From positions 558,001 to 622,000 of the forward strand of contig NZ_JAAXYH010000001.1 in assembly GCF_012911865.1 (NCBI RefSeq): a stretch of 64,000 nucleotides of DNA. The letters run 5' to 3'. The notes under the pieces were generated by a model. The model did not search any database and was not told where the DNA came from. It saw only the letters and a program-made list of their open reading frames with translations. The DNA is from Shewanella salipaludis (lineage in GTDB: Bacteria; Pseudomonadota; Gammaproteobacteria; Enterobacterales; Shewanellaceae). Positions 18,685 to 28,100 of this stretch are shown one piece after another (position 1 is the first letter of the stretch; each line of letters begins with the position of its first letter). The translations under genes were made by a program, and so were the position numbers.

Positions 18685-19812
18685 TTATCTCAGGTTATTA
18701 ACCACCGCCAACATGGCGATCAGGGATGCCTCACCCAGGTAAGCACAACGCTCGGGAGACCAACCCACGAATTCGTCCGGCAGATTGTCATTATCCTTGA
18801 AGGGCATTTCCAGGGTATTGGACAGGCAATCGAAGGTGTGGGCGACCCAGTTGGAGCCGACCGTCAGGTTCGCCTTGCCCGGCTCATCCTTATCATAGCC
18901 ATGGGTGGTCTGGAAATCGGCGCTCGCCAGCCCGAGTGCGGCGACAAACTTATCCTGCAACTGGGCCAGCCTGTGGCTGTAGGCAGGTACGCCCTCACAG
19001 CCGGCGAGGAACACATAGGGCAGACCTTCATCGCCGTGGACATCGTAAAAGAGATCGACACCCGTTTCCTTCATCTTGTTGACCACATGATAGACCTCGG
19101 GGCTCTTCTCCAGGCTCGGACTCTGCCATTCACGGTTGAGGTTGACCCCGGCCGCATTGGTCCGCAGATGACCACGGACGCTGCCGTCCGGGTTCATGTT
19201 GGGCACTATGTAAAAGTTGGCCTTGTCCAGCAGGGCCCTGGCGGTGGCGCAATCCTGATCCAGCAGGCGCTTGAGCAGGCCCTCGACCAGCCATTCGGCC
19301 ATGGTCTCGCCGGGATGCTGCCTGGCGGTGATCCAGATGTTGCGCTTGCTCTCGTCCTGATCGCCGACCTTGATCAAGCTGATGTCCCTGCCATCCAGTG
19401 TCAGTCCCAGATGTTCCAGGCCCGCCAGCGGGTGCAGTTGGCTGGCACTGAGCAGATCCAGATGACGTTCATAGCTGTAAGGAGCGAAATAGGCAATCTG
19501 GATCGCCTCGGCGGCCAGTTCGACCTCTATGCTCAGCTTGCCGTCCTGGTATTGGGTCGGCAGACGGAACCATTCCTGCCTGTCGTAGGAGGCGACCGCC
19601 TGGTAGTTTTCCCAGCCCTTGGGGTAGGAGGCGCCGGCGGCATTGACCAGGTTGAGCTTGTAGCTCTCGCCGACCAGGCCTTCGAACCTGAAGTTAAACC
19701 ACTGGTAAAACTCACCGCCCTCGTCCGGACGTATGGCCAGCTGTATATCATCTTTGTTATCCAGGTTGATGACTTGGATGTTTCCGCCATCGAAGTTGGC
19801 ACTGATCCTCAT
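18685..19812 (-). CDS. M14-family zinc carboxypeptidase, cytosolic type
   Basis: A 375-residue metallopeptidase of the cytosolic carboxypeptidase-like M14 group. An N-terminal beta-sandwich domain (about 1-125) ends in FAPYSYERH, followed by the catalytic domain with zinc ligands His166 and Glu169 in RQHPGETMAEW and His259 in DVHGDEG, plus substrate-binding NMNPDGSVRGHLR and NLNREW. The catalytic Glu is probably in NTLEMPFKDN. I chose the ATG at 19812, with AAGGAAG 6 bases upstream, over an upstream in-frame codon at 19965. No signal peptide. Eukaryotic relatives remove glutamates from tubulin; bacterial substrates are unknown. Confidence 0.9.
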   Translation of the reverse strand: MRISANFDGGNIQVINLDNKDDIQLAIRPDEGGEFYQWFNFRFEGLVGESYKLNLVNAAGASYPKGWENYQAVASYDRQEWFRLPTQYQDGKLSIEVELAAEAIQIAYFAPYSYERHLDLLSASQLHPLAGLEHLGLTLDGRDISLIKVGDQDESKRNIWITARQHPGETMAEWLVEGLLKRLLDQDCATARALLDKANFYIVPNMNPDGSVRGHLRTNAAGVNLNREWQSPSLEKSPEVYHVVNKMKETGVDLFYDVHGDEGLPYVFLAGCEGVPAYSHRLAQLQDKFVAALGLASADFQTTHGYDKDEPGKANLTVGSNWVAHTFDCLSNTLEMPFKDNDNLPDEFVGWSPERCAYLGEASLIAMLAVVNNLR

Positions 19813-19981
19813 GGTAGCTTCCTTTACTTGATTAGCGCGCCGGGCGCCCGGTATATGAGGTCTTGGCCTCAAATTAATGGCCATAGGATAAACCAAAAGC
19901 CGGAAATGGGAAAATGAAAGCACACCCATCCCGGCGTAAACGGGGCGCGAGCCTGTTAACTGCACACTCGCTGCTCAGACA

Positions 19982-20719
19982 TCAGACAGGCGCGAAACAG
20001 TAACCCCGGCCCCTGACGGTGGCGATCAGGGACCGCGGCAATTGAGTCTGGGCCAATTTGCGTCTGGTATTGCTGATATGCATGTCCAGATTACGATCGA
20101 AACGCCCGTGTTCCTTATGCAATACTCCGAGTTGCAGCTCCTGCTTGGTCACTACCTGGCCCCGGCGTTCGAACAGGTACCTGAACAGACGAAACTCTGT
20201 CTGGGTCAATGTGAGGCGCCGCCGTCCCAGGTGCACACAATAACGGCTCTCATCGAAGCTAACCCACTCGCCGTCGCCTTCAGTTTCCTGTTTTTCCGCC
20301 TGTCGGTGCGGCGCTTCTGCCCCCTCCCGGCGTTTATGCTCTCGACCGGCCCAAGCCCGGCTCAGGGCGACGCGCCGCAAGATGGCTCCGATGCGGATTG
20401 ACAGGGTTTCTATGTGAATGGGTTTAGTGAGGAAATCATCGGCACCCATCTCATGGCATCGGATGCGCAGCGCCTGGTTGTCGCTCGCGGACATGATGAT
20501 CACAGGGATCTGGGTCTTGAGGCTGAGCATCAAGGCCAAGTCATCGAGATCCGGCATCATGGGAGCCAAGAGCAGGATATCGGGCGAGAAATAGGCCAGT
20601 CGTTCCAGGGCTTGCAGACTGTCCTCTGCCTGAAGCAACTCGTGTCCCTCTGTCATCAGTGCCTCGGCCACTACGGCGCGATAGACACTGTCGTCATCCA
20701 CTAACAATATTTTACTCAT
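19982..20719 (-). CDS. Atypical OmpR-family response regulator lacking the phospho-acceptor Asp
   Basis: A 245-residue two-domain regulator: receiver (1-115), a charged linker (about 118-150, rich in Arg, Glu, Gln) and a winged-helix DNA-binding domain ending in TVRGRGYCF. The acidic pocket D8-D9 and the conserved Lys99 (LTKP) are present. The site that should hold the phosphorylated Asp reads DILLLAPMMPD, with Ala52 (GCT, one base from GAT/GAC-type codons). No histidine kinase is adjacent. It probably acts independently of phosphorylation. The start at 20719 (MSKILLVDD) fits the family though no ribosome site is obvious; a start 45 bases upstream is possible. Confidence 0.85.
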   Translation of the reverse strand: MSKILLVDDDSVYRAVVAEALMTEGHELLQAEDSLQALERLAYFSPDILLLAPMMPDLDDLALMLSLKTQIPVIIMSASDNQALRIRCHEMGADDFLTKPIHIETLSIRIGAILRRVALSRAWAGREHKRREGAEAPHRQAEKQETEGDGEWVSFDESRYCVHLGRRRLTLTQTEFRLFRYLFERRGQVVTKQELQLGVLHKEHGRFDRNLDMHISNTRRKLAQTQLPRSLIATVRGRGYCFAPV

Positions 20720-20846
20720 AACAACAAAATGATAAATGCGAATAATTTCCATTAAGATTATCATGAGAAAAATTGGATCTCCAGCGTAAAAGCGGATAAC
20801 GGCTGCAAATTCCTCGGCTTGGCAACGTGGTACAACCGAAAAAACA

Positions 20847-20870
20847 TAAGGCCGGCAATCGCCGGCCTTA
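20847..20870 (-). terminator. Intrinsic terminator of the DUF885 gene
   Basis: TAAGGCCGGC pairs perfectly with GCCGGCCTTA around AATC; on the minus strand it is followed by TGTTTTTT. Confidence 0.85.
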
Positions 20871-20894
20871 TTCGCTCTGGGTTTGGCTTATGGC

Positions 20895-22664
20895 CTATTG
20901 CGATGCCAACATCAGGCTCCGGATATATTTTACCGGGGCACTGCCATAGCCGAGGAAGGTCTCATGGAAGCGCTTGAGATCGAAGTCCTTGCCCTGGGCT
21001 TGTTTCAGCTCTTCGCGGAAGTCATAAATCTCACGGAAGCCGGCATAGTAGCTGGTCAGCTGCACCTGGCTCAGACTGGCGCGGCGCCACTTGCCCTCCG
21101 CCTCGGCCTGCTGCTGGAAGGCCTGCTCCGTCATCAAGGCTATCGCCTCTTCCTTGGTCATGCCCTTGACCTGAATGCTGTAATCAAGAATGGTGTTACA
21201 GATCACCCTCAGGTTCCATTTGTAGTACATGAGCCACATCTCAGGCTCGAAATCACCATAGCCCTGCTCCAGCATCATGCGCTCGGTGTAAACGGCCCAG
21301 CCCTCGATCATGGCGCCATTACCGAACAGGCTCTTCACCAGACTGGGCGATTGGTTGGAATACACCAGCTGGCTGTAGTGACCCGGGATGGCTTCATGTA
21401 TGTTGAGCACCTGCAATATCCAATGATTGTATTCCCGCAGATAACTCTCGGCTTGCGCGTCGCTCATGCCATCCCGGGGGCTGACATTGTAGTAAGTGTT
21501 ACCCGAGCGCTCATAGGGGCCGGGGGCACTGATGGAAGCCCCGGCATAACCGCGCATATACTCAGGAGTTTCCCGTACCACCAGCGGCTTCTTGGGATCC
21601 AGGGTCAAGAGTTGCTTGTCGTTGACAAACTTGATCAACTCGGGGATCTGCGCCCGCACTTCGGCAACGAAGTCATCGCGCTGCACATGCCGGCTCGACA
21701 ACTTGTCTATCAGGGTACGGATCGCTTCTCTGTCGTCCTTGGGCTGGGGCACAGTGAAATACTTGGGCCATAGCTTGGTGGTGATCTTGGCCATTTCGGC
21801 CTGCACCTTGTCTTTGTCCGCCAGCGCCTTATGGTACAGCTGTTTGGCGCTCATGCCCGACTGAATGTCGAAGGCGAATTTTTCCTCGTACAGGTCTTCG
21901 CCGATACGGAAACTGCGGGCACCGTCACGCTCGAGTCGGGTCTGCAATTGCTTGAGCCAGTCGATATGCTGATGAATAGCCTGGGTCGCCGCGGCGAAGC
22001 GTTGGCGGAAGCTGGCCTGCTCTTCCTGGCTCAGCCCAGAGTCCTGCACCTGTTGCAGCAATTCATCGGAGAACACGGAAAAAGCGCCCTCGTTCTGCAT
22101 CACGGCCAGCTGGGTATGCTCCAGGGTCGGATTCTCTATGTTGCTGCGGGCGGCGGCATAATATTCGGGCACATGCTCCAGGCGAGCCAGCACAGATCTC
22201 AGCCTGACATCGAGCGGGGCAAAATTCTCGTTGATGATCTGGGCGAAACCGCCGGCCACATTGTAGCTTGAAGGGTCCCATTGCCATGACTTGAAGCGCT
22301 CCACTTCCCATTGCATGCTGCCGAGCAGGTTGTCGATGAGTTTATAATCGATAAGCTCACTGGGCGTCAGCGCCCGGGTATCGTATGCCGTCAACAGCGC
22401 CCGCTGCGCCGCCACGAAGCCCAAGGTCTTCTCCCGTGCGGCCGCATCGGGGATTTCCAGCACTGCGTCATACTTGTGGTAGCCGTTATACAGGGCCCAG
22501 GTCGGGGCCAGTTGCCATAGGGCCTCGATGAATTGGCCGGCGAATTGGTTGAACTCGGCGTTGACCACAGCCTGGGGCGCCATCGGCGCTTCCAGCGTCT
22601 GGGTCTGACAGGCGGTAACGCCCAACGACAGGGCGATCGCCAATGCCAGGGTTGCTTTTTTCAT
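20895..22664 (-). CDS. DUF885-family lipoprotein, putative zinc peptidase
   Basis: A 589-residue exported lipoprotein (LGVTAC lipobox, Cys near 19) of the DUF885 family. The family hallmark HEAIPGHY (HExxPGH, a gluzincin-like zinc site) is present, with GWAVYTERMMLEQGY downstream supplying the likely third ligand. AAGGAAA precedes the ATG at 22664; an upstream in-frame codon at 22691 would spoil the signal peptide. Members are thought to be metallopeptidases in the periplasm, but few have been characterised. Monocistronic. Confidence 0.87.
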   Translation of the reverse strand: MKKATLALAIALSLGVTACQTQTLEAPMAPQAVVNAEFNQFAGQFIEALWQLAPTWALYNGYHKYDAVLEIPDAAAREKTLGFVAAQRALLTAYDTRALTPSELIDYKLIDNLLGSMQWEVERFKSWQWDPSSYNVAGGFAQIINENFAPLDVRLRSVLARLEHVPEYYAAARSNIENPTLEHTQLAVMQNEGAFSVFSDELLQQVQDSGLSQEEQASFRQRFAAATQAIHQHIDWLKQLQTRLERDGARSFRIGEDLYEEKFAFDIQSGMSAKQLYHKALADKDKVQAEMAKITTKLWPKYFTVPQPKDDREAIRTLIDKLSSRHVQRDDFVAEVRAQIPELIKFVNDKQLLTLDPKKPLVVRETPEYMRGYAGASISAPGPYERSGNTYYNVSPRDGMSDAQAESYLREYNHWILQVLNIHEAIPGHYSQLVYSNQSPSLVKSLFGNGAMIEGWAVYTERMMLEQGYGDFEPEMWLMYYKWNLRVICNTILDYSIQVKGMTKEEAIALMTEQAFQQQAEAEGKWRRASLSQVQLTSYYAGFREIYDFREELKQAQGKDFDLKRFHETFLGYGSAPVKYIRSLMLASQ

Positions 22665-22781
22665 TATAATTTTCCTTACAGATGGACGCAAAATTGCCTA
22701 AGTAAATCATGTTACTAAGCTAATTGCAGCCATAAGCCGGACGAAAACACGCTTTGTTACATTATGATATGGAGGCAGGGC

Positions 22782-23714
22782 TCACTGAGTCTGTGTCGGC
22801 ATCAGGCCGAAACTGACACTCAGGAGGTTATGATCCGAGGCCGGGGTCGACAGCGCCTCGCCATCGAGTTGGGTCAAGCCGCGGTAATAGAGGTGATCCA
22901 GTGGCAGCCCCATGACCCGGCGGCGCAGATCCGGCACCAGGCTGGCTTCGGTCAGCCCCTGTGGCAACAAGGCATCATCCAACATCTGCTGCCGTGCCTG
23001 GCGCCAGGTATTGATGTCACCGGCGAAGATCACCGGTCCTGTGTGCCGCGCCAGGACCCGAACCAAGGACTGCAATTGCCGGCGATAGCCATCCAGATCC
23101 CAGGAGAAGTTCACCCCATGAAGATTGATGACCAGCAGTCGCTGGCCGTTGCTCAGGGGGTAATAGGCCAAGATCGCGGCCTTGGGGATCCGAGTCCAGG
23201 GCTCGGTCGCCAACTCGGCGCAGCCATCGCCGGCCACGTTGCGGCTGATATTCATCACCCCATAGACGGTATCCTGCCAACGAAAGGCTTTCGCCAACAG
23301 GGTCTGGCTATGATTGCTGCGCAGCAACGTCGCCAGCGCCGGGGTCAGGCCGACTTCCTGCAACAATACCAGCTGTTGGCTTTGCAATTGCTCGGCTAAG
23401 CGCCTGTCCCAGCCCGGCAGACTCTGCTTGTAGATGTTCCACACCGACACCCTGAGTTGCCCTTGGCGATCCAGGGCGGGAGCTTGAGTCTCGGCTTGCG
23501 CCAGGGGCATGGCTAAGGGCACGGCAGCCGATGGCTTGGCCGAGGTGCAGGCAGCGGAAAAATCGTTGTGCGACAAGGTGCGGCTGATCCCCGGCTGGCC
23601 GTCGAAGCTCAGGGCCGTATCCAACCACAATGCCAGGCAGAGCACGGCAGAGGTCATAGACAACAAGATAAGTAAACGTGCCGGCCCGGGCCGGCGTAAT
23701 GGGGGATGACTCAT
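22782..23714 (-). CDS. Endonuclease/exonuclease/phosphatase-family protein
   Basis: A 310-residue protein with an N-terminal membrane anchor (LLILLSMTSAVLCLALWL) and an EEP domain. The metal and catalytic motifs are visible: VWNIYKQ, LLQEVG (metal Glu), NLHGVNF, FAGDINTW (GDxN) and the C-terminal SDHN. I start at the ATG at 23714 (MSHPPLRR); the upstream extension is acidic and repetitive (DTEDLDTEN). The substrate could be nucleic acid or a phosphoester in the periplasm; the family is too broad for more. Confidence 0.85.
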   Translation of the reverse strand: MSHPPLRRPGPARLLILLSMTSAVLCLALWLDTALSFDGQPGISRTLSHNDFSAACTSAKPSAAVPLAMPLAQAETQAPALDRQGQLRVSVWNIYKQSLPGWDRRLAEQLQSQQLVLLQEVGLTPALATLLRSNHSQTLLAKAFRWQDTVYGVMNISRNVAGDGCAELATEPWTRIPKAAILAYYPLSNGQRLLVINLHGVNFSWDLDGYRRQLQSLVRVLARHTGPVIFAGDINTWRQARQQMLDDALLPQGLTEASLVPDLRRRVMGLPLDHLYYRGLTQLDGEALSTPASDHNLLSVSFGLMPTQTQ

Positions 23715-24028
23715 AAAGTTCTCTGTATCCAGATCCTCAGTATCTAAGCCCTCTGCATCTAACTGCATCTAAAGCTTTGCATCGTCCAGCCGGCGTGGAA
23801 TGGGCAGGCGGGTCAATCCAGGCACCCGGTTTTCAACCATAAGCCCATATAATGAAAGCATCCTGGCGCAGGCTTAGGCGCCAGGCGAACTATACTTACG
23901 GGGATTTCGCTGTTCGCCTTCAGGATGCAGGCGCAAGCATAGGGCTGGAAGATGATTGCCTACTAACCCAAACACCATGCACACTGACATCATCCATAAG
24001 CTCATAATTTAACCGATAATGGCCACCC
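23715..24028. other. Divergent intergenic region
   Basis: 314 bases between the EEP and cardiolipin synthase genes. It should hold both promoters, but I see no gene, hairpin or recognised operator; a short ATCTAA motif recurs three times near 23737-23772. Confidence 0.5.
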
Positions 24029-25486
24029 ATGGAACAAGTTTATCACGCCATCACACTGCTGTGGTTCAACGTCTACTGGTTTGCTGTCGCCGCCATCACC
24101 CTCAGGGTGGTGTTCAAACGCCGCGCCATAGGGGTGTCGTTCGCCTGGCTGATGATCATCTATGTGTTGCCCCTGGTGGGGATCCTGGCCTACCTGTTGT
24201 TCGGTGAGCTCAACTTAGGCCGCAAGCGTGCCAAGCGCGCCAAGCAAACCTTCGGTCCCTATGCCCGCTGGTTCCGGCGCGCCTACCGGGATTGTCTGCC
24301 GGATACCGAGGCCCTGCGACCCTATGGTAAGTCCATCAACGCCCTGTGCGAGCGCCAATTGGGGATCTCGGCCCTGAGCGGACACAAGCTCAGCCTGCAA
24401 TCCATTCCCGCACAGATACTGACGCAATTGGTCGAAGATATCGCCGCGGCACAGCACAGCATACATATCGAATTTTACATCTGGTACCCGGGCGGACTGG
24501 CCGATGAGGTGGCCGAAGCCCTATGCCAGGCGGCGGCCCGCGGCGTCAGCATCAAGCTGCTGCTCGACGCCGCCGGCAGCCGGGAATTCTTCAACAGCCA
24601 ATGGCCCGAAACGCTCACGGATGCCGGCGTCGAAGTGGTGGCGGCCCTGAATGTGTCGCCTTTCAGGATGTTTTTCCAACGCCTGGATCTGCGTTTGCAT
24701 CGCAAGATAGTCGTCATCGACAACCTCATCGCCTATACCGGCTCGATGAATCTTGTCGACCCGGATTACTTCAAAGTCGGATCCAACATAGGCAAATGGG
24801 TCGACATCATGGTCAGGATCGCGGGCCCGGCCGTGTCGGTACTGGATTGCATCCACGCCTGGGACTGGGAAAACGAGACTCAGGAGCGCCACTTCAGCAC
24901 GCCACCGGCGCAGCAAAGTTGCCCCGCCGTCGCCCCCCTGGATGTGGTCCAGGTCATCCCCTCTGGACCTGGGATGCCCGAGGAAATCATTCATCAGGCC
25001 CTGCTGCAATCCATCTACCAGGCCAGGAAGAGTATCGTCATCACCACGCCCTATCTGGTTCCCAGTGAACTCCTGTTGTTTGCACTCGAATCTGCGGCCA
25101 GACGCGGTATTCGGCTCGACATCATAGTCCCTGGCAGGAATGACTCCCTGATGGTGGAGTGGGCCAGCCGCGCCTTCTTCGGCGAACTGCTCAGCGCCGG
25201 TGTCAGGCTGCACAGATACAATGGCGGCATGTTGCATACCAAGTCTGTGGTGATAGACGACACCCACTGCCTGGTCGGCACTGTCAACCTGGATATGCGC
25301 AGCCTATGGCTGAACTTCGAGGTGACCCTGGCCATAGATGATCCCAAATTCACCGAACAGCTTAGCCAACTGCAACGGCGTTACCTGGAAAACACCACAG
25401 AAATTGATGCCAGACAATGGCGCCAGCGCCCCCTGCTGAAGCGGCTGTTCGAGCAATTTTTCTATCTCTTCAGTCCCCTGCTCTAG
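24029..25486 (+). CDS. cls: Cardiolipin synthase
   Basis: A 485-residue inner-membrane phospholipase-D-type enzyme that condenses phosphatidylglycerol to cardiolipin. Two N-terminal membrane helices (about 8-27 and 38-58) precede two HKD motifs: HRKIVVIDNLIAYTGSMN and HTKSVVIDDTHCLVGTVNLD. The NIGKWVDIMV segment is typical of ClsA. Length matches E. coli ClsA (486). The ATG at 24029 lacks a strong ribosome site, but the helices start directly after it. Confidence 0.94.
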   Translation: MEQVYHAITLLWFNVYWFAVAAITLRVVFKRRAIGVSFAWLMIIYVLPLVGILAYLLFGELNLGRKRAKRAKQTFGPYARWFRRAYRDCLPDTEALRPYGKSINALCERQLGISALSGHKLSLQSIPAQILTQLVEDIAAAQHSIHIEFYIWYPGGLADEVAEALCQAAARGVSIKLLLDAAGSREFFNSQWPETLTDAGVEVVAALNVSPFRMFFQRLDLRLHRKIVVIDNLIAYTGSMNLVDPDYFKVGSNIGKWVDIMVRIAGPAVSVLDCIHAWDWENETQERHFSTPPAQQSCPAVAPLDVVQVIPSGPGMPEEIIHQALLQSIYQARKSIVITTPYLVPSELLLFALESAARRGIRLDIIVPGRNDSLMVEWASRAFFGELLSAGVRLHRYNGGMLHTKSVVIDDTHCLVGTVNLDMRSLWLNFEVTLAIDDPKFTEQLSQLQRRYLENTTEIDARQWRQRPLLKRLFEQFFYLFSPLL

Positions 25487-25662
25487 CCGGAACGTCTGGA
25501 AACCGGGCGGCGAGCATGCCGGTATCTAAGGCATAAAATCATACAGTCCAATAACTTGCATTCAAGTAAAACTAGGCTAGCCTTAATCCGTTTGCCGCAA
25601 GGACTGTGGTTCCCGCTCGCGGGGCGGCAAACCTCATCATCACGATACTAAGGAGTGTATCC

Positions 25663-27552
25663 ATGTCTACCAAGCTGAGTCGCCAATCCTTCTTACAGCA
25701 ACACCCCAAAGCCCGAGCCTGGGCCGCACTGAATCATGCGGTAAATCAACAAAACACCTTAACCCAGGGCCCCGCCAGGCTGACCCAGGGCAAATATGCC
25801 GGCAAGACGGCGGTGATCATAGGCTCGGGTGTCGCCGGTCTGACGACCGCCTATGAACTGCTGGCCCAGCATTCAGGCATGGAGGTCATACTGCTCGAAG
25901 CCCATAATCGTACCGGCGGCCGCTGCCTGACCCTGCGCACCGGCGATACCTTAACCGAAGATGTCAACAGCGAGCTGTTCGGCTCTACCCCGGGCGAGAC
26001 CCAGGTGGTGCGTTTCAGCCGGCCCCTGGGCGACAGCGAACCCTATCTCAACGCCGGCCCTGGACGCATCCCCTCCAGCCATAAGAGGCTGTTGCATTAC
26101 CTGCAGCAGTTTGGTGTCGAGGTCGAAGTCTATGTGATGAACAGCAGTGCCAACTTAAGCCAGATGGCCGGCGGGCCTTTCGCCGGCAAGCCCGTGGTCA
26201 ATCGTCGCCTGGATCACAACACCCGCGGCTGGATCTCGCAAATGGTTTACCAGAATGCCGCCAGCCTGCTGGAAAACCTGCCGCAGCCGGTGGCCAAGGC
26301 CGACTTGCCGGACCTGACGGCCAAGTTGCAAAGCCTGATGGTCACCTTCGGTAACTTGACCCATGATGGCCGCTACATAGTCAGCGCCAATGAAGATGGC
26401 CAGGACGATGGCGCCTCGGACAGGGCCGGCTACAGCGTCCTGCCCGGAGTCGACAGCGGCGTGATTGCCGAAGCCCTGAGCCTGGACAGCCTGTTGCAGT
26501 CCGAATTTTGGGCCAAGACCCGCCTCTATCAACCGGAAGACTTCCTCTGGCAGCCTACCCTGTTTCAGCCCGTCGGCGGCATGGACAAGGTACAACATGC
26601 CTTCGCCCAGGAAGTGGCGGCGCTGGGCGGCACTATCCACTTGAATCATCCGGTCAATAAGATCGCATGGGATGAGGCAAGCCGGAAATTCACCATTTCG
26701 GTCTCGACCATGGGCAGCAATGAATCCAAGACCTTCGTCGCCGATTACTGCTTCAGCAACATGGCCATTCCCTTCCTGCAGCAAATTCTCTCCGACGAAC
26801 TGCAAGCTGCCCAGGGGTTCGACACCGGCTTCAACCGGGCGCTGCAGGCCGTATACCAGGCGCAATTCAAGCCACAACCCGCTGTGTTGCCCGATACCTT
26901 CAGCCCCCGCTTCCTCGCTTGCACCACCAAGGTGGGTTGGCAGGCGGATCGCTACCTGTGGCAAGGCAGCCCAGTGACCACAGAATTCGATGCCGTCGCT
27001 AACTGTGAGGTATCGACAGTGCCCAGCTCTGAGCTTGGGGTCGTGCCTATCTTCGGCGGGATCTCCTGGACGGATGATCCCATCACCCAGATCTGGTATC
27101 CCAGCACGGGCTATCACGACAAGAAAGGCACACTGACCGGCTGCTACAACTTCGCCGAGAATGCCTACAAGATGGGCAAGGAGCCCATAGGCGTGCGTCT
27201 CGCGCAGGCGCGCAACGGCGCCAAGTTGTTCGGCGAGGCCTTCGGTGCCGGTCTGGAAAATGGGGTGGCGATCGCCTGGCAGAATATGCCCTACATCAAG
27301 GGGGGTTGGGCCCAGTGGAACTATGTGGATGATTCGGTAGCCCATTTCAACGTGCTTACCCAAGGCACAGGGGTGAATGGCGGGCCGCTGAACTTCTTCA
27401 TCGTCGGCGACCAACTCTCCTCCTTGCCGGGTTGGCAGGAAGGGGCCATCGCCTCGGCGCTCAATGCCCTGAGCCGGATGGAGATGCCGCACCTGGCGAT
27501 ACCGCACCTCACCAGCCTGCCGGACACACGCCTGATGGTAGAAGGTGTCTAG
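25663..27552 (+). CDS. Flavin monoamine/L-amino-acid oxidase-like FAD enzyme
   Basis: A 629-residue flavoprotein with the FAD-binding GSGVAGLTTAYELL and the following EAHNRTGGRC characteristic of monoamine-oxidase-like proteins. The C-terminal IVGDQLSSLPGWQEGAIASALNAL closes the FAD site. Long insertions make it larger than typical amine oxidases (450-500) and more like tryptophan 2-monooxygenase or L-lysine oxidases. AAGGAG precedes the ATG at 25663. No signal peptide. A strong terminator follows, so it stands alone. Substrate unknown; oxidative deamination of an amine or amino acid is expected. Confidence 0.85.
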   Translation: MSTKLSRQSFLQQHPKARAWAALNHAVNQQNTLTQGPARLTQGKYAGKTAVIIGSGVAGLTTAYELLAQHSGMEVILLEAHNRTGGRCLTLRTGDTLTEDVNSELFGSTPGETQVVRFSRPLGDSEPYLNAGPGRIPSSHKRLLHYLQQFGVEVEVYVMNSSANLSQMAGGPFAGKPVVNRRLDHNTRGWISQMVYQNAASLLENLPQPVAKADLPDLTAKLQSLMVTFGNLTHDGRYIVSANEDGQDDGASDRAGYSVLPGVDSGVIAEALSLDSLLQSEFWAKTRLYQPEDFLWQPTLFQPVGGMDKVQHAFAQEVAALGGTIHLNHPVNKIAWDEASRKFTISVSTMGSNESKTFVADYCFSNMAIPFLQQILSDELQAAQGFDTGFNRALQAVYQAQFKPQPAVLPDTFSPRFLACTTKVGWQADRYLWQGSPVTTEFDAVANCEVSTVPSSELGVVPIFGGISWTDDPITQIWYPSTGYHDKKGTLTGCYNFAENAYKMGKEPIGVRLAQARNGAKLFGEAFGAGLENGVAIAWQNMPYIKGGWAQWNYVDDSVAHFNVLTQGTGVNGGPLNFFIVGDQLSSLPGWQEGAIASALNALSRMEMPHLAIPHLTSLPDTRLMVEGV

Positions 27553-27593
27553 CCCTGGTTAGGCCCTGGCCGCAAGGCGCTCACTGAAGCAAA

Positions 27594-27622
27594 AACGGGG
27601 ACCGGCAAGTGCCGGTCCCCGT
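27594..27622 (+). terminator. Intrinsic terminator of the FAD oxidase gene
   Basis: AACGGGGACCGGCA pairs with TGCCGGTCCCCGTT around a very short loop, and CTTT follows. Confidence 0.85.
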
Positions 27623-27740
27623 TCTTTAATCCGGCGCTGCGACAATGCGGGAGTCGAGCCGAGTGGGGATGATTGCCAAACAGATGCAGTTCGCAACTTT
27701 GTCCAACTGGTCCCCAAAAGGTTCCAAATGCCCCAAAAGC

Positions 27741-27775
27741 ACAAAGGGGATCAGTAAAATACTGATCCCCTTTGT
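27741..27775 (-). terminator. Terminator hairpin after tRNA-Ser
   Basis: ACAAAGGGGATCAGTA and TACTGATCCCCTTTGT form a 16-base-pair perfect stem around AAA (27741-27775), 8 bases beyond the tRNA 3' end on the minus strand. The T-run in that direction is imperfect (GCTTTTGG). Confidence 0.8.
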
Positions 27776-27782
27776 TTTAATG

Positions 27783-27870
27783 TGGCGGTGAGGGAGGGAG
27801 TCGAACCCTCGATACGTTTCCGTATACACACTTTCCAGGCGTGCTCCTTCGGCCACTCGGACACCTCACC
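27783..27870 (-). tRNA. tRNA-Ser (anticodon GGA)
   Basis: An 88-base class II tRNA with encoded CCA. The acceptor GGTGAGG pairs with CCTCACC followed by discriminator G. The anticodon loop reads CTGGAAA (anticodon GGA), the long variable arm GTATACG...CGTATC is present, and the T-loop GTTCGACTC is intact. Reads UCC and UCU serine codons. Confidence 0.97.
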
Positions 27871-28100
27871 ATATTCGGATCCCGTTTACGTGCGGATCAT
27901 CACGTCTTGCTGCATCCCTGGGGATGGTCGATTCGGTCAGTGCCTGGCTTAAAGGCTTTCCTTGTCGACGGAGCGGTACTTTACGCAAAAGGTATTTGGG
28001 GGTCAAGCTAAATCACCGGCTCTTATCTCGTTTGCACAAATGCTAAGCAATCCTTGCGATTGAAACAGTTAGCCTGACCATAGCTACGAAAGCGCAGCTG

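Noticed and set aside
27625..27740. A second tRNA or tRNA fragment next to tRNA-Ser.
   Set aside because: The sequence GGGAGTCGAGCCGAGTGG has a tRNA flavour but there is no matching acceptor stem, anticodon arm or T-arm.
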